Notes: a model not told the origin generated them from the letters alone. Shown: positions 17,456 through 25,478, counted from the first letter of the stretch. The stretch is 64,000 nt of DNA from Flavobacterium pisciphilum (GCF_020905345.1 NZ_JAJJMO010000001.1:1302001-1366000), one strand, 5' to 3'. A program made the numbers and translations.

Positions 17456-17887
17456 ATGATGAAAGCAATTTTTAACAGATTCAAAATAGGGTTACTGCCA
17501 GTCCTCATGTTATCCTTGACCCTTTTATCGTGTCAGAGTGACGAACTTCAAATACAGCATAATTTTCCTTTTGAGGTCAAAACAATGCCGGTTCCCGCAG
17601 GTATTGCCCATGGAAAAACAGTGGAGATAAGAATTACCATTGAAAGGGACGGCAATTATGCAGGCGCGCAGTATTTCCTGCGCTACTTTCAATTCGAGGG
17701 CAAGGGAACACTGCGGTATTATGAAGATGCCCCTTACTTGCCGAACGACTTATATCAACTGCCCCAGGAGCGGTTCAGGCTGTATTACACCTCTGAGTCC
17801 CTCGTTTCACAATCTTTCGATGTTTGGATTTCAGATAATTTTGGAAACGAGAAGAAACTCACTTTTGAATTTAGTAATAGTGATTAA
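17456..17887 (+). CDS. traQ: TraQ-like lipoprotein (DUF3872)
   Basis: 143 aa with a lipoprotein signal (LMLSLTLLSC, acylated Cys about residue 24) and an immunoglobulin-like beta domain. The FPFEVKTMPVPAGIAHGKTV and YFLRYFQFEGKG segments are typical of TraQ/DUF3872. It is the last gene of the transfer operon, followed 23 bp later by a strong terminator. The function is not established. Confidence 0.82.
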   Translation: MMKAIFNRFKIGLLPVLMLSLTLLSCQSDELQIQHNFPFEVKTMPVPAGIAHGKTVEIRITIERDGNYAGAQYFLRYFQFEGKGTLRYYEDAPYLPNDLYQLPQERFRLYYTSESLVSQSFDVWISDNFGNEKKLTFEFSNSD

Positions 17888-17910
17888 AAAGATAATTATC
17901 CGTTTAAGAA

Positions 17911-17950
17911 AAACGGAGTTGTAAACTATTTACAACTCCGTTTTTTTATT
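17911..17950 (+). terminator. Strong terminator closing the tra operon
   Basis: A perfect 15-bp stem, AAACGGAGTTGTAAA (17911-17925) with its complement at 17929-17943, a 3-base loop, and a T run continuing to 17947. It ends transcription of traE-Q before the minus-strand mercury-type cassette. Confidence 0.9.
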
Positions 17951-18078
17951 TGCAAGGTTATAAAACCTGACTGTTTATACATACAATTGCTTCACCGTGA
18001 TTGGCGTCACCAAAAACAAATAACGGTTGTTGAGATTTGCAATAGGCTGCGTGGCAGAATGAAAAAGAATTAAATCAT

Positions 18079-18285
18079 TTAGCAGCATTTTGCACCTTCC
18101 TGGATTGGCGGGCACTTGACGCTTCCATAACTGCAATACACACAACAGTCACCTTCCAAAGGTTTTAGCATTGTCTTGCATTTTTCGCATTCGTAAAAAT
18201 ACTGACAGGCATTTGTCGGCATTATTTCTTCTTTTTTATGCCCACAGTTTGGACAGGTTATGATTGACTCTAACTTTATTTCCAT
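18079..18285 (-). CDS. Cys-rich protein of the mercury-type cassette
   Basis: 68 aa with nine cysteines: a CPNCGHKKEE zinc-ribbon-like pair near residue 11, a second CEKC pair, then GDCCVYCSYGSVKCPP and a terminal CC. Proteins with the GDCCxxCSYG motif are often found next to MerT-type genes in Bacteroidetes and other phyla. A metal-binding or metallochaperone role is inferred. The start overlaps the merTP stop by one base (TAATG), which couples their translation. It is the last gene of the cassette. Confidence 0.7.
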   Translation of the reverse strand: MEIKLESIITCPNCGHKKEEIMPTNACQYFYECEKCKTMLKPLEGDCCVYCSYGSVKCPPIQEGAKCC

Positions 18286-18887
18286 TATGATATAGTTTTA
18301 CTTTTTAGTGCTGTATAGCCTGTGGAGTTGATCGCTTTCCCGATTTCATCAATACTTGTCTGTTTGCTGTCAAAACGAACAATGGCGTTTCCTTTCTCAT
18401 AAGAAACCACAACTTCGATAATTCCTTTTAGTTTGCTAATTTCAGTTTTAACGTGATGCTCACAACCTGCACAAGTCATTCCTTTAATTGTAAACTCCAC
18501 TTTCTGAATCTTGGAAGTTTGGGTAATAGTGGCTGTACTTTGAACCTTTGGAAAAAAGATATGGGCATACATTGGAAAAGATAAAAGTAAAGCCGCCATA
18601 ACGGTGATAATCCCTAAAAATGATTTTGTTTGCATAAAATTCGGTTTTTCAATTATTTCACAATTACAGTCAGCGTTTTTTTGCGATTCCAACTTTTGAT
18701 ACCAGGCAAAACCAAGCACTACAACTGTCAAACCGATTAGATAAGGCCTGAAGGGTTCGAGCCAGGAAAAAGTTGAAGCAAGCCCGCTTGTTCCTGCAAT
18801 CAGCGCCAAAACAGGTGTAATGCAGCAAAGTGAAGCTGCTACTGCTGTAAAAAGCCCGGTGCCGATTAGTTTTTTATCCGTTTTCAT
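18285..18887 (-). CDS. MerT-MerP fusion, mercuric ion uptake protein
   Basis: 200 aa. The N-terminal part is MerT-like: membrane helix with vicinal cysteines (ASLCCITPVLALIAG, about residues 19-33), a second helix, a CNCEI motif near residue 74, then a third helix. The C-terminal 70 residues form an HMA domain with GMTCAGCEHHVK (about residue 136), as in MerP. The fused MerTP protein passes Hg(II) from the periplasm to the cytoplasm for reduction, but no mercuric reductase (merA) is in the window. Its start overlaps the arsR stop by 4 bp. Confidence 0.85.
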   Translation of the reverse strand: MKTDKKLIGTGLFTAVAASLCCITPVLALIAGTSGLASTFSWLEPFRPYLIGLTVVVLGFAWYQKLESQKNADCNCEIIEKPNFMQTKSFLGIITVMAALLLSFPMYAHIFFPKVQSTATITQTSKIQKVEFTIKGMTCAGCEHHVKTEISKLKGIIEVVVSYEKGNAIVRFDSKQTSIDEIGKAINSTGYTALKSKTIS

Positions 18888-19258
18888 ATTGTTGCTGCAA
18901 TTTTATTATTGTCCAGTATTTTAAAAAATGGGTTGAGCATATTTTCGTATTCTTTTGTCAATGAATAAAAAATAGTCTGTGACTCCCTTTCGGTTACAAT
19001 GAGGTTCCTGTCCCTGAGTTTTCGTAAATGCTGGGAGACTGCTGAAATAGTCATACCCAGAATATCGCTTAAATCACAAACACAAAGGCGTTTTTCTTCA
19101 TAAAGCAGAAACAAAATCCTCAGCCTTACCTTATTGCCTGCCAATTCAAGTCCATTTGATAAATAGTCAAAAGAGACATGAAGTTCTGAAACCCGTTCTT
19201 TGCAACGAATAATCTGCTTAATGTCTGCCTGTTGTCTTATGCAAGAAGTATTGTCCAT
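18884..19258 (-). CDS. ArsR/SmtB-family metal-responsive repressor of the mer-type cassette
   Basis: About 124 aa winged-helix repressor. The recognition region is LGMTISAVSQHLRKLRDRNLI and the dimer wing TERESQTIFYSL; a CVCDLSD motif (ELCVCDL type) offers the metal-sensing cysteines typical of the family. I start it at ATG 19258, because the longer frame to 19447 would cover the promoter and intergenic hairpins. It would repress its own operon until mercury or a similar metal is bound. Confidence 0.82.
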   Translation of the reverse strand: MDNTSCIRQQADIKQIIRCKERVSELHVSFDYLSNGLELAGNKVRLRILFLLYEEKRLCVCDLSDILGMTISAVSQHLRKLRDRNLIVTERESQTIFYSLTKEYENMLNPFFKILDNNKIAATI

Positions 19259-19262
19259 AATG

Positions 19263-19293
19263 CAAAGATAACCAAATTGCTTATTTAAGCAAA
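19263..19293 (-). promoter_or_regulatory. Promoter and operator of the mer-type cassette
   Basis: On the minus strand TTTG (19290-19293) and TATCTTTG (19263-19270) are separated by exactly 19 bp, a perfect Bacteroidetes -33/-7 promoter. The palindrome TTGCTTA-TT-TAAGCAA (19277-19292) covers the -33 box and part of the spacer, the expected place for an ArsR operator. The -7 box ends 4 bases before the arsR ATG, so the mRNA is probably leaderless. Confidence 0.82.
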
Positions 19294-19480
19294 TACTAAA
19301 ATACAAATTCAAATATTTTTTATTTTTTGGGATGGTGACCCGGAATTTATTCTCTGGGAAAGAGAGGCTCCCCGGCCAAAACAGGAAAAGGGATGCTGAA
19401 CATCCCTTAAAAATACGCCGCAGCGGTTTTGGTAAAATAGCGGGCACTGCATTTTAGCAAAAGCGCTGCACCGATAAAAC

Positions 19481-19521
19481 GCAAAAAGGCGCTCCGCCCG
19501 CAGGAAGGAGTGCCTTTTTGC
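19481..19521. terminator. Terminator hairpin downstream of the PRTRC operon
   Basis: GCAAAAAGGCGCTCC (19481-19495) pairs with GGAGTGCCTTTTTGC (19507-19521) with one G-T pair. The flanking A and T runs allow it to act on both strands. It lies just after the stop of the thiF-like gene (minus strand). Confidence 0.75.
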
Positions 19522-19536
19522 CGCCCGACCTCGGGC

Positions 19537-20340
19537 TTATCCCACCCCGATGGGCTGTGAGCGGAAATCCTTCAAATTCAGGAAAAATCCCCTGTTGGGT
19601 GTCATCCCCTCACGAAAGAGGTTCCATAACAGCGAGCATCCCATCTGCGCCAAGGCAGAATTAATATACAAGTCCTGTTTGTCGAGCGCCTCGGCAAGCG
19701 AACAGCTTGGGGTGTCGTCCACCGCTTCCGACTGCTTTAGCAATTCGCCAAATTCCTCGGTCACAAACGGCAGGCGCTCCACCGTTTCAAAAATCCCAGA
19801 CTTGGGTTGTCGAATCTCCCCAACGGTGGACAAAACAACCTGACCCGTGTACTGGCTGTTGCCAAAATCCATCCAGTATTTCGGGTCGTCCCTGTGATGC
19901 CTCTGATTGCTGTATTTTAAAATATCGGCAATCTCAAAACGGGAGCCTGCGCTGTCCGTACACGTGATATAAATCGTTGCCTTTGCATTTGCGGGCAGTT
20001 TTCCAAAGCAGTCCCTTTTAAATTTAACGGTTTCGGCTTTCCAGTTTGTTCCCATAAAACGGTTGGCACGGTTGATAAGTGCCACGGATTTGTACAGCCC
20101 TGTCTCACTGGGTGCAAAACGCTGTCTGCCCAGATTGGCATTTGTGATAATGTCATCATCCCAAAGGCGGACGCACAGCCCTGCATGCCCCAGCGATACG
20201 AGGCTGTGGTTCATCTCCATCAGGGCAGTCAGCACTTTTGAGCCTGTACCGCCTGCCCCTATGAGGTTGACCGTAATGGGATTTGTCGGGCTAATCAGGT
20301 ACGGGTCTGTAAAATGGACTTTGGTTTTTCCTGTTTTCAT
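19537..20340 (-). CDS. PRTRC system ThiF-family protein
   Basis: 267 aa E1/ThiF/MoeB-like adenylating protein. The nucleotide-binding loop is NLIGAGGTGSKVLTAL (about residues 25-40), followed by the acidic WDDDIITNANLGRQRF motif and YITCTDS. Such proteins activate a C-terminal carboxylate with ATP. In the PRTRC cassettes of plasmids and ICEs the substrate is unknown; PRTRC protein C is a small candidate partner, which is inference. It overlaps the upstream PRTRC B gene by 4 bp (ATGA). Confidence 0.85.
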   Translation of the reverse strand: MKTGKTKVHFTDPYLISPTNPITVNLIGAGGTGSKVLTALMEMNHSLVSLGHAGLCVRLWDDDIITNANLGRQRFAPSETGLYKSVALINRANRFMGTNWKAETVKFKRDCFGKLPANAKATIYITCTDSAGSRFEIADILKYSNQRHHRDDPKYWMDFGNSQYTGQVVLSTVGEIRQPKSGIFETVERLPFVTEEFGELLKQSEAVDDTPSCSLAEALDKQDLYINSALAQMGCSLLWNLFREGMTPNRGFFLNLKDFRSQPIGVG

Positions 20341-21065
20341 GACAATAGGTTTTTAAGGGTTTTGTTATTGGTTTTTAAAAGGGCTGTCGGAAAGGGTCTG
20401 CCCGATGAGACAAGGTCTTTCCAAAGGCTCACGCAGTTTCCTTTTACGGGACTTGCCTCGCCCATTAAATGGCTGAAATAACTGTTGAAAAAATAATCTT
20501 CCCATGCATTTGTGAAGTCTTCCACGCACGCAGATTCGGTAATGCTGATATTGACCGACCCCATACAGACCCTGCCGTCCTCATAGATATTGAAAAACGG
20601 GGCGAAGTACAGCGGTGTTTTTTCGGTGGGTCTTTTATTGCCCGAAAGCGCAAAGACCCGCAGGCTGTTTTTGGTAGCCTGCCAGACCATGGGCGGGACA
20701 TACGCTGTTTCGCACGGTATGCCCAGCGATTCTATAAAATAAAGGCTTCTTTTTTGGGATTTGGTGTACCATATCACTGCGCCTTTGTCCCTGCTCGGAT
20801 TGATGTGCAGGATGTTTGTCGGCAGTATCCCGCCCGATTTTAAAAAGGCGGTCTGCTTTTGCTTTTCGGTTACAAGCGCTTTTGCAAGCGCCTCGGCTTC
20901 ACGCTCTGTAAGCGGGTGGGCATTGATGGGCGTGCCGTTTTTGTCCATATCGAAATGCTCGACGTAAATATCTTTCTGCGCTCCTTGTGATTCATAAAAA
21001 ACAAGGGCGGATTTCGGGTGGTAGAGTGTCCCGAAATCTTGGGTGATATCAGTTAAAGTGTTCAT
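20337..21065 (-). CDS. PRTRC system protein B
   Basis: 242 aa from the Met at 21065 (MNTLTDITQDFG). The body contains YHPKSALVFYES, the GGILPTNILHINPS segment near residue 80, and the FAPFFNIYEDGRVCMGS region near 160, which together are characteristic of PRTRC system protein B. The domain resembles a hydrolase-like fold, but its function is unknown. The 5' end overlaps the preceding gene by 17 bp and the 3' end overlaps the thiF-like gene. Confidence 0.85.
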   Translation of the reverse strand: MNTLTDITQDFGTLYHPKSALVFYESQGAQKDIYVEHFDMDKNGTPINAHPLTEREAEALAKALVTEKQKQTAFLKSGGILPTNILHINPSRDKGAVIWYTKSQKRSLYFIESLGIPCETAYVPPMVWQATKNSLRVFALSGNKRPTEKTPLYFAPFFNIYEDGRVCMGSVNISITESACVEDFTNAWEDYFFNSYFSHLMGEASPVKGNCVSLWKDLVSSGRPFPTALLKTNNKTLKNLLS

Positions 21066-22233
21066 CTTGTAGTGGTGTGTAGTTATACAATAATTCGCAG
21101 AGATCGTCCAAAAGCACAAACAGCCGGCTTTCAAAATCAAGACTGTTTTTGGGCAGTTCCTGCCCGTCAAAGTGTTTTATAATGGTAGGCTCATCCATAG
21201 AACCGTACTCGTTAAATTCATTGTTGATGCTCTCTTGAATACTTTCATAGAGCCATCCTTTGGTATCGGAAATAAATGAAATATACTTTTCCATGCCAAT
21301 GCTCTCGGTTTCCGTGTCTTCATCCTCATCCTCTTCGTGTACGGATGCATTTCGAAAAATGCTCTCATTGGGGTAATCGGTGTATATAGCAAAAGCTTTT
21401 TTGCCTATATCCAAACACTGTTTATCAAAGTTATCACGGCTTTTAAAACCGTTAAGCCGTTTTTCAAAAAAGTTCAGGTTCATGGGACTGAAAAACTTTT
21501 GTCCCATACAGTCCCCGATAAGTTCTGCCTTGTCAAACTCCCGCACGTACCTCTCGTTTTCTTCCCTGTCCTGTTCCTCTTCCGTCCATTCCCTGTGCAT
21601 TTCATAGAGCCAGTAGAGGTAACTGCCCTGCTCCCTGTAGTATGGGATACTCGTAATATGGTACAGATAAGAGCAGATAGAGAGAAGCAGGTGCGCATTT
21701 TTTTTGCGCTCAGGGTCTTTGAGCATCTGATAAATCGGATGGGTCGGGATATAATACAGGGTTGTGCCTGTATTGAATTTTTCCTCGCTGACCAGATACG
21801 TTTTAAAGCCGTCCTGTAGTACCCTTATTTCCTGAAAATTAATAAAGCTGTTTTTCAGCTTCTGCTCCAAATCCCATACAGCGAGTGCCATATTATAAGG
21901 ATATTCCAAATGACGGGTCGGCATTGGCGAAACACCGTAATGCCCCGAAAGACGCTCAAGGGAGGCATAAAAATCAGACTGCATTTTTTCAGTTTCCTGA
22001 CAAGCCCGTGCCTTTTCGCCCTGATAGAGTTTAGGCAGAAAAGAAACCTTTAGAAAACCATCGGTAGCATCTGCGCAGGCACACAGAGGCATTTGTCCTT
22101 CTGTACCTCGCCCAGGTCTTTGGGTCTTTGCATCGAGTGCATAAACCCGCTGAGCTGTTCGTGAAGCTGTTTTTGTCTTTTTTGCGCAGGCAGTTTTACT
22201 GTCCCTGAAATAATTGTCTTTTGCATGATTCAT
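21049..22233 (-). CDS. PRTRC-associated protein, possibly the PRTRC F counterpart
   Basis: 394 aa, soluble. The first 50 residues are basic and low in complexity. The middle contains LYYIPTHPIYQML and LLLSICSYLYHITSIPYYRE, which remind me of PRTRC system protein F, and the position between PRTRC C and B fits that. An acidic run (EEDEDEDTETES) lies about residue 300. I am not certain of the family. Translation is coupled to PRTRC B by a 17-bp overlap. Confidence 0.6.
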   Translation of the reverse strand: MNHAKDNYFRDSKTACAKKTKTASRTAQRVYALDAKTQRPGRGTEGQMPLCACADATDGFLKVSFLPKLYQGEKARACQETEKMQSDFYASLERLSGHYGVSPMPTRHLEYPYNMALAVWDLEQKLKNSFINFQEIRVLQDGFKTYLVSEEKFNTGTTLYYIPTHPIYQMLKDPERKKNAHLLLSICSYLYHITSIPYYREQGSYLYWLYEMHREWTEEEQDREENERYVREFDKAELIGDCMGQKFFSPMNLNFFEKRLNGFKSRDNFDKQCLDIGKKAFAIYTDYPNESIFRNASVHEEDEDEDTETESIGMEKYISFISDTKGWLYESIQESINNEFNEYGSMDEPTIIKHFDGQELPKNSLDFESRLFVLLDDLCELLYNYTPLQDEHFN

Positions 22234-22249
22234 GGCTTTTAAATTTTGG

Positions 22250-22468
22250 TTATCCTTTTGTCCCCATTACCGTTTCAAATCGGTATTCGACCGCATCGTC
22301 CCTGATTGCAGGGGCGGATATTTTGGCGGTGGTCAGTATCGGATAGGTCGGAGCATAAAAATGCAGTACCGCCTCGATGCTCCATCGTGGTTCGGGGTCG
22401 GAAAGCCTGATTTCCTGCCCCTTGTCTTTGAGTATAAAGACCCGCTGTAAGTGTGTCGATAATAACAT
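22250..22468 (-). CDS. PRTRC system protein C
   Basis: 72 aa. The sequence RVFILKDKGQEIRLSDPEP, then VLHFYAPTYPILTTAKISAP and VEYRFETVMGTKG, matches the short PRTRC C protein, a compact beta-grasp-like polypeptide. It ends in a Gly two residues after a Thr (GTKG), so a C-terminal glycine is exposed. With a ThiF-type enzyme in the same operon, that makes a ubiquitin-like substrate role conceivable, though unproven. Confidence 0.82.
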   Translation of the reverse strand: MLLSTHLQRVFILKDKGQEIRLSDPEPRWSIEAVLHFYAPTYPILTTAKISAPAIRDDAVEYRFETVMGTKG

Positions 22469-22485
22469 GATTTCCGTTTTTTAGA

Positions 22486-23166
22486 TTAATATCCCTGCTC
22501 TTCGGGGTCGTCCTCACAGTATTCTGTTTTTTCCCATTCTGTTTCTTCCACTTCTGTTTCTTCCACTTCTGTTTCGGGGTCTTCGACCTCATCGGGATAG
22601 TGTGGAAAAAGTGCCTCACGGGGCGGTTCGGGTGCTGACTTCTCTACTGTACTGCCGAAAAGGTCGGGCGCAAACTGTGCCGAAAGTTCGGATTTGCGTC
22701 TGCGTATCTCCTCCGCCTTAAAGGGAAACTCGTGTATTTCAGGCACTTTTATCCATGCCTCACGGAATTTGCCGTCTTTTTCCAGTTCGTCCGCTTTTGC
22801 CATGGCATCCGTATACTTTTTGTCTTTGGCTTCGGTTTCCTTTTTTTGGCTGTCGGCTTTTTCCTTCTGCATTGCCGACTGTTTTTTGGTGGCTTCCAAC
22901 TGTTTCATATAGCCTTCCATATCGACCATCAGACCTGAGGCGGTCTGCATGGGTGTGGTTATGTTTTCAAAAAAACCATGGTCAAGTTCTTCCGCTGTTC
23001 CTGTAAGGTTCAGTGGCGGTATGCTGTGTTTGGCACTGTCGGTGCAATTCTCGTTTTGAAGCATGACCAGTACGATAAGCTTGTTTTCTGCGCCCTTTGC
23101 AATGGTTATGTGCAAATCACCCGTGATTTGCAACTGCGCTACCTGATTAAAAAAATTAGTGTTCAT
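22486..23166 (-). CDS. PRTRC system protein E
   Basis: 226 aa. The N-terminal 90 residues (FNQVAQLQITGDLHITIAKG, then PLNLTGTAEELDHGFF) are the PRTRC E hallmark. A long Lys/Glu-rich coiled coil follows (about residues 90-140). The C-terminal tail holds a repeat VEETEVEETEWEKTE, which is a direct repeat at DNA level (about 22527-22565). The tail is unusually acidic and may vary in length between strains. Function unknown. Confidence 0.82.
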   Translation of the reverse strand: MNTNFFNQVAQLQITGDLHITIAKGAENKLIVLVMLQNENCTDSAKHSIPPLNLTGTAEELDHGFFENITTPMQTASGLMVDMEGYMKQLEATKKQSAMQKEKADSQKKETEAKDKKYTDAMAKADELEKDGKFREAWIKVPEIHEFPFKAEEIRRRKSELSAQFAPDLFGSTVEKSAPEPPREALFPHYPDEVEDPETEVEETEVEETEWEKTEYCEDDPEEQGY

Positions 23167-23252
23167 TGCTGTAAATTTTAAAATGTTTTTTGTTGCATCC
23201 TTTCTATATGCAGGGCTATAAGTGCGCTTATATCCTGTCGTTTTTTAAAGCA

Positions 23253-23270
23253 GTCGCCCCGTAAGGCGAC
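23253..23270. repeat. Hairpin between the DUF932 gene and PRTRC E
   Basis: GTCGCC (23253-23258) and GGCGAC (23265-23270) form a perfect 6-bp stem with a 6-base loop. On the minus strand it lies just after the stop of the DUF932 gene. It lacks a convincing T run, so it may be a weak attenuator or an mRNA-stabilising hairpin. Confidence 0.35.
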
Positions 23271-23282
23271 CGCCTGTAAGCT

Positions 23283-24353
23283 CTAGTTAAGGCTTAGGAT
23301 TTCCGCTCCGCTCTTTTCAAAAACCGTACATAAATCAAATGCCTTTTGGGCTTTTTCCTGAGCTGTGCCACCCATGACAATGGACTGCAGTTTGGCCTGC
23401 TCGTCTTTATATTTTCTTACATTCTGATAGTAGCCCGTCACGGCATTGTAAGCCCCGAAAAGCGTGCCTTTAGTGGTTTCCATCTGCTGTGATTCGCTTG
23501 CCATGGCGTAGGCAAAAGCATCCTCCACGGTATTTTTAAAGACGGTTGAAACGTCCTGCTCCGCCCCTTTTTTGATTAAATCCAACGTTTCCTTATTCGG
23601 GCAAAGTGCCAGCTGGATGAGTTTTTTAACCTCGCTATCGGACACCTTTACTTTTGCCCACTCATTGAAAATGCCTTGCAACTGCGTGGTCAGGGTGTTC
23701 GCCAGTCCCATTACTTTGTGGGCATCATCAAGGCGCTGTTTTGCCCCTGAGGTGTGGCGGATTCGCACCACGTTGCTCATGGAGCGAAGCGATGCGTTCA
23801 GCGTATTTTGGCATACGATGCGGATGGGGGTAAAAGCCGCCGTGATGCTTCCGCTCCCATCGTGGGAGGTGGTCAGGAAAATGTATTTTTCGGTCACGTC
23901 ATCCCCTTTGCCCACACGGATATAGTCAGGGAGTTTGGCTGTGATAAAGATGCGTTCCCCCTGCCCGAGCGCCCCTGCTGTTTCGTACAGTATCCCCTCC
24001 CCGCCTACAATGGCATCAAAGAAACGGAACGCCTCACGGTTCTGTACGATATGGTAGTCTTTCCCAACAACGCCCAGTACAGTATTATTGTCGGTGCGCA
24101 CGGTGGCAAAACAGTCAGGGACTGCCAGTTCGCTGTTTTTCGTTACGATACCGCCCGCAGGCAGGACAATGCCCGAAGCCTTGGTGTACAGCGGGCTTTT
24201 AGCTACCTCGTAATCAAGTCCTGCATGTGCTATGGCTTCGGCGCTTGTCGGGTACTGCTCCACTATCTGCCCAAGCCCGTGCCACGCTTTCTCTTTCACG
24301 CTGAAAAAAGAATAATTTCCTGTTTGACTGTTGTAATTGATATTATGTGCCAT
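23283..24353 (-). CDS. DUF932 (phage/plasmid-like) protein
   Basis: 356 aa soluble protein of the DUF932 family, common on plasmids, ICEs and phages. Recognised by KEKAWHGLGQIVEQYPTSAEA near residue 21, then YHIVQNREAFRFFDAIVG (about 110) and TPIRIVCQNTLNASL (about 180). The biochemical role is unknown; it often accompanies SSB and replication or maintenance genes. Here it sits between ssb and the PRTRC genes on the same strand. Confidence 0.85.
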   Translation of the reverse strand: MAHNINYNSQTGNYSFFSVKEKAWHGLGQIVEQYPTSAEAIAHAGLDYEVAKSPLYTKASGIVLPAGGIVTKNSELAVPDCFATVRTDNNTVLGVVGKDYHIVQNREAFRFFDAIVGGEGILYETAGALGQGERIFITAKLPDYIRVGKGDDVTEKYIFLTTSHDGSGSITAAFTPIRIVCQNTLNASLRSMSNVVRIRHTSGAKQRLDDAHKVMGLANTLTTQLQGIFNEWAKVKVSDSEVKKLIQLALCPNKETLDLIKKGAEQDVSTVFKNTVEDAFAYAMASESQQMETTKGTLFGAYNAVTGYYQNVRKYKDEQAKLQSIVMGGTAQEKAQKAFDLCTVFEKSGAEILSLN

Positions 24354-24421
24354 GATATTTGATTTTAAAATTTTATAATTTGCTTGGAATACTTTTGCTT
24401 ACTTATTTCGGATACTGCCCT

Positions 24422-24850
24422 TTAAAATGGCAGGTCGTCCTCAGGCTCTTTTGCGGTGACCTTTTTGCTTTCTCCCTGTACTGCATTCAGTCCAGTTTGA
24501 ACCGCCTGCGCATTTTGAACTGCCTGTGCACCTTCGGATTTCTTCCCGCCCCCGTGCAGTTTGATGTTGGAAGCGTTGAAGTCAAGCCCTGCACGGGGTT
24601 CTCCGTCTCTTCCCGTCCACGCCCTTGCGCTTACCCTTCCTGTAAGTTCCACCACGGCACCTTTGGTCAGTATACTTGCCACTTTGGGGCTGATCCAGTA
24701 GGCGCATTCAAAAAAGGTGGTCTGCTCTACCTTGTCGCCCTGTCTGTTTTTGTAGCTGTCGTTGATGGCTACTGAAAAATTGACTACCTGTCTGTTGTCT
24801 GACAATGTGCGAACCTGCGCATCTTTTGTAACTCTTGCTGTAATGTTCAT
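24422..24850 (-). CDS. ssb: Single-stranded DNA-binding protein
   Basis: 142 aa. An N-terminal OB fold (MNITARVTKDAQVRTLSDNRQ, then SVAINDSYKNRQG and FFECAYW, VVELTGRVSARAW) is followed by a Gln/Ala-rich linker and a C-terminal acidic tip EPEDDLPF, the standard SSB partner-binding tail. It probably protects the transferred single strand and serves ICE maintenance. First gene of the minus-strand ssb-DUF932-PRTRC group; its leader is purine-rich (T-rich on the plus strand, 24853-24935). Confidence 0.92.
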   Translation of the reverse strand: MNITARVTKDAQVRTLSDNRQVVNFSVAINDSYKNRQGDKVEQTTFFECAYWISPKVASILTKGAVVELTGRVSARAWTGRDGEPRAGLDFNASNIKLHGGGKKSEGAQAVQNAQAVQTGLNAVQGESKKVTAKEPEDDLPF

Positions 24851-25478
24851 GATTTCTAATTTTTAAAAATTTTTACTTTTTTTATCGCCTGCTTTTTTCT
24901 TTTTGCTTTTTTTATTTTTTACTTTATTTTTTTTGAAATTTATTCGGCAATGAGAGGAGGCGCTGTTTTGTTTCATCATTGCAGTTTTCAATATTTCAAT
25001 TTTCATTTCTGACATTTTTTTTTATTCGTCTAAAGAGCCGGAGTATGCTATGTTTTGTTTCATGAGCATAAAAAGGTGAGTGTCCGGCAAAAGCAGGGCT
25101 TTGAAAAAAAATACAACCCGGATGGGTGGAGATTTTTTGGCAAACCTGAAAGGCCCGGCCTTGCTTTTGCTTCAGGACACGGACTACCTTTGCTCCTGAA
25201 ATAAGACAACAGCATACAGGTCTTTGATAAAAGAAAAAAGGGAAGCAATTGGGATACTATGGACAAACATAGCCAGGAAGAAAAGCAGTCACCACCGATG
25301 TGGATTCTATTAATGGCACCACAGGCAGGGCCAAAACTAAATACGAAAAAAAAACATCGCAGCAGCAATTCTTTGAGTATCAGATGTGACTGGAAAAACA
25401 ATGCCGAAACAAGAAAAATACTTCATCAATAATCCCTCATCCCTTGACAGGTCTGCACATTTTATGTAATTTTGCCCT
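24851..25478. other. Intergenic region between ssb and the DUF6965 gene
   Basis: 628 bp. The first 80 bp are long T/A runs. From about 25035 to 25203 the plus strand has an open stretch without an ATG that looks partly protein-like (it includes YNPDGWRFFGK and ends LPLLLK-stop); it may be a gene relic. A 57-codon ATG frame at 25259-25432 is weak. A promoter for the next gene occupies 25444-25474. Confidence 0.35.
25444..25474 (+). promoter_or_regulatory. Promoter of the DUF6965 gene
   Basis: TAATTTTG (25467-25474) matches the Bacteroidetes -7 element, with TTGA (25444-25447) 19 bp upstream as an imperfect -33 box. The start codon is only 4 bases downstream, so the transcript is likely leaderless. 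Confidence 0.6.

Noticed and set aside
19388..19408. Hairpin AAGGGATG/CATCCCTT
   Set aside because: A stable stem but with only a short T run on either side; kept out of the terminator list because the stronger hairpin at 19481 explains termination better.
25060..25401. Minus-strand frame of 113 codons near ssb
   Set aside because: Rich in Phe, Leu, Cys and Ser without domain character, crossed by a more protein-like plus-strand stretch; not convincing as a gene.
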